DNA of 21,706 nt from IMG/VR virus record IMGVR_UViG_3300032238_001596, positions 1 to 21,706 of that record; one strand, written 5' to 3'. The stretch's first letter is position 1. Every line of letters starts with the position of its first letter. The notes beneath the pieces were generated by a model, which did not search any database, was not told the origin of the DNA, and was given only the letters and a program-made list of their open reading frames with translations. The position numbers and the translations under genes are program-made. This DNA comes from a virus. Positions 17,301 through 21,706 of the stretch are shown piece after piece.

Positions 17301-18538
17301 GGCTTGCAGACTATGCAACCAATTTTAATTTATCAACAAAATCAATTGTCACAGCTGCTAAGAAGATTTGTGCTGATGGTAATTTAGCTGAAAGATTGGT
17401 CGAAAAGGCCATTGAAAGCAAGTTAAAAGCAGAAAGAACAGCATCTATGACTGTCACTCAAGAAACATCTGATGTAATCAGATTTGTCTGCAGAACTGAT
17501 GATCTTAATGGTCTTAAACCAAGTGATGAAGGCTTTGAAGATGCTTTCAGACAAAAGGCGATGGAAGTATTGCAAGGCCATGGCTTCCAAGTCGATCCTA
17601 ATACTTTTTCATTCACTGATTTAAACGTTTCAGCATATGGTGATATCACTGCATCCGTTTCATCAAGAACTTCTAAATCATTTGCTGCAGAGCAAGCTGA
17701 AGAGCCAGAAATGGGTCCTGAACAAATGGAAGAAACTCCTATTGTTATGTCAGACGCTGCAAAATATGCAAGAACAGAAAGAAGAAATAACATTTTAAAC
17801 AGATACGCACAAATGGCACCTGGAATGCAAGGAGCTGGCGCAGGCACTGCTATGCCAGAAACCATGGATGCAAATGCTATGGGTGGCCCTGGAATTAGTG
17901 CAATGACTACAGACCCAATGGCTGCTCCAGCTGAAGGTGAAGGCGATGACATGGACGCTATTAGCGAGCCTGGTAAGAAGAAGCCTTTTGGAGTAGTTTG
18001 TCCAAGTTGTGGTAGTACAAATACAAACGTATCTGGATTAAATGCAACATGTAAGGCATGCGAAACTGAATACAAGATTGAAATGAGCTTAACAATTGTT
18101 TCTCCTGGTACTTTAGAAGGTTCTGACACAGAAAATGAAATGCCAGAAGAAGAACCAGAAGCCCCAGTAGGCGGCCCTATGGGCGCTCCGGGTGCAATGG
18201 CTGGCGGTGCTCCACCTCCACCACCAGCTCCAGGCGCTCCGGGTGCTGGCGCTCCAATGCCAGGTATGCCTGCTATGGCAAGCCATAAAGCAATGTTTAG
18301 ATTGGCAACTACAGTTGATGCAGATGTATATCTCGCATCAGCCCAAGAAGGTTTCACAAGAACATCTTCTAAGAGAATGCCAATTGGTATGGTCTGCCCA
18401 AGTTGTGGAAATAGACAGGCTCATAAGGTCAAAGATACATCTTTCTGCCATGAGTGTGGAAATATTTCTAAAACAACTGTTACAGCTAACAAGAAAAATC
18501 CAACTAAACTTGACGTTACAATTACTTGGATTGATTAG
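14360..18538 (+). CDS. Head maturation protease fused to a very large scaffold-like region with zinc ribbons
   Basis: 1392 residues. GGAG at 14344-14347 lies 12 bases before ATG 14360. Residues about 65-250 resemble phage prohead proteases: LLWVRARAIDADTVNHNGDY, then GVPIYTNH with H126, then GVIHDVSMGCSV with S177, a 51-residue His-Ser gap like that of HK97-type proteases, then a Cys cluster (C187/C190, C201/C203) and FIELSCVGDGAFDS. Such enzymes degrade the inner scaffold and trim capsid proteins. The remaining 1100 residues are mostly helical and charged, with a Gln-rich run near 400, a Pro/Gly/Ala linker (1271-1308) and two zinc ribbons (C1214/1217/1231/1234 and C1346/1349/1363/1366), one either side of the linker. 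An internal Shine-Dalgarno and Met547 suggest a nested scaffold product. At this length it is far larger than typical head proteases. Confidence 0.82.
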   Translation: MYRTAKGGSITINSFLTEQDRNTAREHMLKTASKQMREAAKIGLQSLYADPSEVLEKYKDFDIVKEMKARKNAKLLWVRARAIDADTVNHNGDYFSKEELLKEAEVKGVKIPAYKTFEGVPIYTNHKNDDIEQAKGMVVYAEWDEAENCVYCTFFVDEEAYPDIARNIRTGVIHDVSMGCSVAYGICSKCRNKAYTEKEYCSCLKKWKGKKENGSGKTIYEENFDLKFIELSCVGDGAFDSCEIQEIYDVDEILSAAGEVEKKASEIMSNIVIALDGAPHDSSNRVAYVECLRVAEDTTRTALKLAQNAGTLVGGALMASEGTGQNATVSAVLQALGIDPASGLNILDLINLSLNFLEVAVMNMFARKDNVDLAHVGKITKSMADLQTTMQDMIDDGIDVSSEQQPQAINQQQLQQQQAQQPQAANPQVAQASYTPAGNVGRMIEPSIFQNEPQGVGGAVALASSNSHLVWASRDGRREIFASTNHKREDNSFIKLSKGLVQLQEALGDKSALASVTNNVIRVANERNKNIRNNTPHTLRAEGNNQMDHFAKIAQEQRKKLAAAVTIDFKVEDGAGNRVVLSTDGTITGFANGQKTNWEPILNEQQLSAMESGQGARVAAQLLNDFSKTALRAPHADSTVKEEELSELQKGVPYNSLAEGLSSQHKSSQADMTREEQLSGSFYSSRRENANHGEEALINAGLYDHKVNDAEVKEALSKLVAQAHKGVSEQGLNERIQKCRVEGSAPAHEIMASTIKALGKAVIASYATPDEIIEASAKLVKIAQLPEMVETSAAGADVREDEAAKADFFKKEQEPSSPVSAVLEQLGSEVSSSISSADLAEALKVAVEEGEMTKEGVTRMAELLMAGATGSPDEAMGAPSKSEELKAALQSAVDGDDNLISKEDLKSAVSAMAMSSEESGATPDEVVDEVDGMDEKALVAAVNKARTVTATNARLKSRARREFWGERVASKTDISTNVIGWLADYATNFNLSTKSIVTAAKKICADGNLAERLVEKAIESKLKAERTASMTVTQETSDVIRFVCRTDDLNGLKPSDEGFEDAFRQKAMEVLQGHGFQVDPNTFSFTDLNVSAYGDITASVSSRTSKSFAAEQAEEPEMGPEQMEETPIVMSDAAKYARTERRNNILNRYAQMAPGMQGAGAGTAMPETMDANAMGGPGISAMTTDPMAAPAEGEGDDMDAISEPGKKKPFGVVCPSCGSTNTNVSGLNATCKACETEYKIEMSLTIVSPGTLEGSDTENEMPEEEPEAPVGGPMGAPGAMAGGAPPPPPAPGAPGAGAPMPGMPAMASHKAMFRLATTVDADVYLASAQEGFTRTSSKRMPIGMVCPSCGNRQAHKVKDTSFCHECGNISKTTVTANKKNPTKLDVTITWID
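15998..18538 (+). other. Candidate nested in-frame scaffold translation unit
   Basis: Within the protease ORF, GGAGG at 15982-15986 (context AAGGGCGGAGGG) lies 11 bases before an in-frame ATG at 15998, the same spacing seen at the capsid gene and the 6963 gene. Translation from here would give an 846-residue protein beginning MDHFAKIAQEQRKKLAA, without the protease domain. The codons just upstream encode a polar linker-like stretch. Lambda C/Nu3 is the established example of a scaffold made by an internal start in a protease gene. Confidence 0.5.
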
Positions 18539-18547
18539 TATTTGACT

Positions 18548-18587
18548 TAGATAAGGGGATTATTGCTTACAATAGTCCCCTTATTTA
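18548..18587 (+). terminator. Strong stem-loop, probable terminator after the protease gene
   Basis: ATAAGGGGATTATTG (18551-18565) pairs with CAATAGTCCCCTTAT (18570-18584) around CTTA: 15 pairs with one T-G, extendable outward to 18548/18587. The following T run (TTATTTAG) is short, so termination may be partial, but stem strength and position ten bases after the stop fit a terminator. Confidence 0.75.
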
Positions 18588-18649
18588 GTGTAAAAGAAAA
18601 TAAATAAGCAGGTATAAAAACTAATTATTTAGAAAAGATTTAGCAATAA

Positions 18650-18671
18650 CAATCACTTTGCTGAGTGATTG
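18650..18671 (+). promoter_or_regulatory. Leader hairpin/operator-like palindrome
   Basis: CAATCACT (18650-18657) and AGTGATTG (18664-18671) form a perfect 8-bp inverted repeat with a 6-base loop, 33 bases before the start at 18704. No T run follows. It may be an RNA-stabilising hairpin or a protein-binding site; the surrounding gap (18588-18703) probably also holds a promoter, but I see no convincing boxes. Confidence 0.45.
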
Positions 18672-18703
18672 CGCATTGAATAAATGAGGGAAGCAGCAAA
18701 CAA

Positions 18704-20374
18704 ATGAAAAAATTTGAGAAGACAGCTAGAAATCAAGATAGATTTAAAGCTCTTCGTATCGCTGAAATCAAAGCAACAGATCAAGAAGATTTCCAAGCAT
18801 GTGTAGCTGATATGCAACGAACCGCATCATTATCAAAAGATGAAGCAGTAATTGTTGCTAATGCTATCAGAGCAAAGTATCTTCCAAACTTAGCCAAAGA
18901 AGCAGGTTTTACTGAAGAAGCAATAAACAAGTTTGTTAATCTTGGTGATAGCCATGAAACTGCAGACTTCGCAAAAGACACCCACAACGATGATGAAGAT
19001 GACATGTCAGACGATGACACAGAAGAATTAGATGGCGATGATGACTCCATGGAAATGGATGAAGATGCAAGCGAAGTAGAAGATGACGATATCGCAACTT
19101 TTGAGATTGAAGTTCCCGCTGATATGGTTGACGCCGCACAAAAAGCTGTGCAAGAAGCGCTCGACAAGGTATTAGGCGGACAAGATTCTGATGATGAAGA
19201 AGTTCATTTTAATGATGATGAAATGGATTCTGAATCAGATGATGATATGGAAGATGATTCCGAAGAGCAAAAAATGCATACAGCAAGCAGAGGAGAAAAA
19301 ATGATGAATAGACAATCATTAGCTGCTCGCCGTGCGGAAAGAGAAGAGATCTTAAAAAGATTTGCTTCTGAAGAAGAGCACGTTGAGGTGTCAGCTAGTT
19401 TTACACATAGTGAACAATTAAATCAATATCCTGGTGAATTGAAGTACCCTACAATGAAATTAGAGGGTGAAAACTCCATGAAGGGAGAAAACCCAGATTT
19501 CGCAAAGTCTGATGTTCCTACAATGAACCCAGACAATCTTCAATTGAAAGATTCCATGGATGTTACTAAGTTCGATGGCGGAGCAAGCGAAGAGTTCGTA
19601 GTAAAATGGGATAAGCTTGATGGCACAATTCCATCAAATGGCGAAGCCGACTTAGAATTATTTGAGATTCCTACTGAAATGGATCTCCCAGCTAATAAGG
19701 CAACTAGAGCAGCAGGCAAGAATTGCGAATGCTGTGGTAAGACTGCTGAAAAGTTAGCTGCAAAGAATACTAAGGTTCATTCTGTAAAATGTGATGACTG
19801 CAACACCAGAATGTCAGTTTGTGCATCCTGTGTAGAAGCTGACGCTGATTGCCCACATTGCAAGAAAGCAGAGAAGAATGATGACGAAAAGACAGTTGAA
19901 GCTGAAGATACAAGTATTGTAAACCAAGATCTTAATGCTGGTCTTGCAGGTGCTGCTGGAGCTGCTGAGGATATGCAAAAAGCAAAGGGTGTAACTCAAC
20001 AAACTACTAATCTTTTGCAAAAGACTCTTGCTTCAGTTGATTCTGCAAGAATCAAGGCTGCATATTCATGTTCTACAAAGTTAGCTTTAGCTGGAATTAT
20101 TAATTCTAATGAAGTTGATCAATATGCGGATCAAATGCTCAACGATAACCTCAGAGCTGACGCAATGATCAGACAAACCCAATTATTACTTAGATCTGCA
20201 CAAACAAGCGCTGAGCGCATTGCTGCTGCATCATCTGAAAAACTCAATGTTAGAACTGCTTCGTCAATGGGCATTTCTACTTCCCCTGCACTCTCTGGTT
20301 CAGCCAATAGTGCAGCACTCGACATTCAAAGTGCTCTTAAGGGCACTTGGACAATGCCAAAAATCGAGGATTAG
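18704..20374 (+). CDS. Acidic, cysteine-rich probable head core/scaffold protein
   Basis: 556 residues, between the protease and capsid genes, the usual place for scaffold or core proteins. The N-terminal 75 residues are helical (MKKFEKTARNQDRFKALRIA, MQRTASLSKDEA); residues about 85-195 are extremely Asp/Glu-rich. Residues 200-335 are polar with repeated EGENSMKGEN-like segments. A cysteine-rich module follows (C341/343/344, C363/366, C373/376, C383/386) of double zinc-ribbon or RING-like spacing. The C-terminal 160 residues are Ala/Ser/Gln-rich helices. The recurrent TA motif appears four times (KTAR, RTAS, HTAS, RTAS). The GAGG element before ATG 18704 is weakly placed. Precise function is inferred from location and composition. 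Confidence 0.75.
   Translation: MKKFEKTARNQDRFKALRIAEIKATDQEDFQACVADMQRTASLSKDEAVIVANAIRAKYLPNLAKEAGFTEEAINKFVNLGDSHETADFAKDTHNDDEDDMSDDDTEELDGDDDSMEMDEDASEVEDDDIATFEIEVPADMVDAAQKAVQEALDKVLGGQDSDDEEVHFNDDEMDSESDDDMEDDSEEQKMHTASRGEKMMNRQSLAARRAEREEILKRFASEEEHVEVSASFTHSEQLNQYPGELKYPTMKLEGENSMKGENPDFAKSDVPTMNPDNLQLKDSMDVTKFDGGASEEFVVKWDKLDGTIPSNGEADLELFEIPTEMDLPANKATRAAGKNCECCGKTAEKLAAKNTKVHSVKCDDCNTRMSVCASCVEADADCPHCKKAEKNDDEKTVEAEDTSIVNQDLNAGLAGAAGAAEDMQKAKGVTQQTTNLLQKTLASVDSARIKAAYSCSTKLALAGIINSNEVDQYADQMLNDNLRADAMIRQTQLLLRSAQTSAERIAAASSEKLNVRTASSMGISTSPALSGSANSAALDIQSALKGTWTMPKIED
19301..20374 (+). other. Possible internal start in the core protein gene
   Basis: AGGAG at 19291-19295 is followed five bases later by two in-frame ATGs (19301, 19304), a canonical arrangement. 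The product (357 residues, MMNRQSLAARRAEREEIL) would lack the acidic domain but keep the cysteine module. Because the bases also spell Arg-Gly-Glu-Lys codons in a purine-rich region, chance is a real alternative. Confidence 0.35.
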
Positions 20375-20406
20375 TTTCCTCACATTAATTTTAGGAGAAT
20401 AAAACA

Positions 20407-21066
20407 ATGGCAATTCGTGCATTAAATTCAGTTATCGTTGCTAACTACAACACAGCTGCTACTGCTTCATGGCAAGCAGGTGCTTGTTTGATGATCAAAG
20501 CTGATGGAACTGTTGCAAAGGCTGACAGAAATGACAGCATCTTTGACACCCTTGTAGAACAACAAGGTAGATTCGTAGGTTTTTCAGCTGATGACACTGC
20601 TAGAAGTGGTAATACCATGATTCTTGCAGATCCAGTCGGTGCTAACTACCTCGACGCAAGTGGTACTTTCCAATCTGGAAACAACGGCTTCTACGTTGCA
20701 GCTAAGAGAGCAATTGGTGATTTCCAATCTGAAATCGTTAATGGTGTAACCAACCTTTCCGCTCAATCATCTGGCTACGAAGGTCCACGCAGAGGCGTTG
20801 GCGTTTACAACACCCCAGGTGGACAATTTGTCACCGACCAATACGCAGAAGATCTTACAACTACTGTTTCCGCTGATGGCGGTTCCTATACTACATTTGC
20901 TCCTGGCGACCTTCTCGCTCCTGGTGCTTCAGCTAACGCTGGTAAGCTTGTAAAGCTTGACCCAGGTGTTGGTGGTTATGGTGTTGACAGTATCGTAGTT
21001 GGTAGAGTTGATTCATTCGACTCAGCAGCTGGCCTTCTTTATTTTACCCAAATGAGTGGTAGATAA
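20407..21066 (+). CDS. Probable capsid decoration or accessory head protein
   Basis: 219 residues; AGGAG at 20392-20396 precedes ATG 20407 by ten bases. The sequence is rich in Gly, Ala, Ser, Thr, Val and Asp with alternating hydrophobics, as in beta-rich structural proteins: RFVGFSADDTARSG, NGFYVAAKRAIGDF, GPRRGVGVYNTPGGQ, FAPGDLLAPGASANAGKLVK, SIVVGRVDSFDSAAGLLYF. No cysteine pair or enzyme motif. Location between the core protein and the capsid gene, plus more C-ending codons than upstream genes (shared with the capsid gene), suggests an abundant virion protein such as a head decoration or stabilising protein. The family is not recognised with certainty. Confidence 0.72.
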   Translation: MAIRALNSVIVANYNTAATASWQAGACLMIKADGTVAKADRNDSIFDTLVEQQGRFVGFSADDTARSGNTMILADPVGANYLDASGTFQSGNNGFYVAAKRAIGDFQSEIVNGVTNLSAQSSGYEGPRRGVGVYNTPGGQFVTDQYAEDLTTTVSADGGSYTTFAPGDLLAPGASANAGKLVKLDPGVGGYGVDSIVVGRVDSFDSAAGLLYFTQMSGR

Positions 21067-21097
21067 TAGGTAATTGATTTAAGGAGAAAATATTAAA

Positions 21098-21706
21098 ATG
21101 TCAATGATTAAAAGAAATACTAATGAGCAAAGAGAAACCATCATTGCGATGGCTCTTGAGTCTGCTGAAGGCAGAACAGCTCTTGCACAAGCAATGGTTG
21201 AGCCAATCAAGACCTCCCTTATGTACCAAGCAATTGGTCGTAAGCTCTTGATGGTTGACGAACTCCCACAAGGCGCTCTTGCTCGTTACGAGAGAGACGT
21301 TGCAGTAAAGTCCTATGTCATTCCTAAGCGTGGTGGCGTTCCATCAGCTGAAGTTGAAGCAGAAGAACTTCTCGTTCCAACAATTGAATTAGCTGCACAT
21401 CCTCAAATCAGACTTAATGAAATCAGACAAAGAAGATTCTACATTGTCGATAGAGCTCAAGTTCGTGCTAAGGACTCCCTCCAACGCCAAGAAGATACAG
21501 AAGTCTTCAAGGTCATCAACGCTGGTGTTCCTACCGATCAATCCATCGCTGTTTCCGGTACTCTTCAACCAGAGAACATCAACCTTGCGTTGACCCTCAT
21601 CGAAGAGCACGAACTCATCGGTGCTAAGGTTGTTCTTCACCCACAACGCTACAAGGATATCAGAAACTGGGGTAAGGAATTCTTCGATGAGGCAACTCAA
21701 AGAGAT
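21098..21706 (+). CDS. Major capsid protein, 3' end outside window
   Basis: 203 residues are visible from ATG 21098, preceded by AAGGAG (21081-21086) with 11 bases between; the frame is open to the window edge. The sequence resembles HK97-fold capsid proteins of myovirus-like phages: SLMYQAIGRKLLMVDELPQG, YVIPKRGGVPSAEVEAEELL, ELAAHPQIRLNEIRQRRFYI, then a long helix segment (KDSLQRQEDTEVFKVINAG) and HELIGAKVVLHPQRYKDIRN with WGKEFFDEA. Codon use is clearly biased to C-ending Leu, Ile and Thr codons compared with the rest of the window, as expected for the most abundant virion protein. Position right after the protease, core and decoration-like genes supports the call. Confidence 0.85.
   Translation, partial: MSMIKRNTNEQRETIIAMALESAEGRTALAQAMVEPIKTSLMYQAIGRKLLMVDELPQGALARYERDVAVKSYVIPKRGGVPSAEVEAEELLVPTIELAAHPQIRLNEIRQRRFYIVDRAQVRAKDSLQRQEDTEVFKVINAGVPTDQSIAVSGTLQPENINLALTLIEEHELIGAKVVLHPQRYKDIRNWGKEFFDEATQRD

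Noticed and set aside
16977-17387. Plus-strand 136-codon frame inside the protease gene.
   Set aside because: A shifted frame of a long, well-supported gene; Leu/Gln/Lys-biased translation with no ribosome-binding site.
17458-18357. A 299-codon open frame on the minus strand.
   Set aside because: It lies wholly opposite the Ala/Ser/Pro-rich part of the protease/scaffold gene, where codon bias keeps the reverse frame open. Its translation is low-complexity and there is no start context.
4326-18620. TATAAA-type T4-like late promoters at 4326-4334, 11850-11856 and 18613-18620.
   Set aside because: The sequence is common by chance in AT-rich DNA. Two lie almost at the start codon, and one overlaps a stop codon.
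18781-19167. Minus-strand open frame, serine-rich.
   Set aside because: It is the reverse complement of the Asp/Glu (GAT/GAA) run in the core gene, which reads as Ser/Phe; a shadow frame.
1-21706. Alternative genetic code (TAG or TGA read as sense), as in some large phages.
   Set aside because: TAG ends five genes at sensible places, including tandem TAG-TAA at 7923-7928. Long genes contain no in-frame TGA. Only the TGA at 6456 remains suspicious, so local readthrough is more likely than recoding.

Overview
This window is part of a tailed double-stranded DNA phage genome (Caudoviricetes), very probably a large one. It is AT-rich, and every credible gene lies on the + strand, tightly packed with 1-4 base overlaps or short gaps. 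It holds a DNA packaging and head assembly module. The landmarks are a large terminase (Walker A and B plus an RNase H-like nuclease), a portal protein, a head maturation protease with a His/Ser pair, and the first 203 residues of the major capsid protein. The genetic code looks standard: TAA, TAG and TGA all end genes. The host cannot be named. No tRNA gene, CRISPR array, transposase or integrase was found.

Layout. 1-414: 3' end of an unknown gene, then a strong terminator (433-463). 481-3302: zinc-finger/HTH protein in the small terminase position, overlapping the large terminase (ATGA). 3332-6839: an unknown Gly-rich-start protein, a full-length UDP-galactopyranose mutase (glf), a small unknown protein, a winged-helix-like protein and a DUF192 domain. 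The conserved start of the DUF192 domain lies between an in-frame TGA and the first ATG. 6840-6962: leader with promoter-like and inverted-repeat sequence. 6963-11825: five proteins of unknown function, probably virion or assembly proteins. 11863-14214: portal protein with a C-terminal PD-(D/E)XK (DUF559/Vsr-like) nuclease domain, then a terminator. 14360-18538: a 1392-residue protease joined to a very long scaffold-like region with two zinc ribbons, then a terminator and a hairpin-bearing leader. 18704-20374: acidic, cysteine-rich probable core/scaffold protein. 20407-21066: probable decoration or accessory head protein. 21098-end: major capsid protein.

How the genes work together (inference from order and families). 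The terminase pair cuts and pumps DNA through the portal. Protease, scaffold and core proteins guide assembly of the capsid protein and are then removed by proteolysis. The 20407 protein may coat or stabilise the shell. The glf product could supply galactofuranose for modifying the virion or the host surface.

The most unusual points are the portal-nuclease fusion; the protease-scaffold fusion with an internal ribosome-binding site that could produce a nested scaffold; the DUF192 domain split by an in-frame stop; zinc-type cysteine clusters in most packaging/head proteins; and a recurring hydrophobic-[KR]-T-A-[SAGK] tetrapeptide in the putative structural proteins, possibly a protease or sorting signal.
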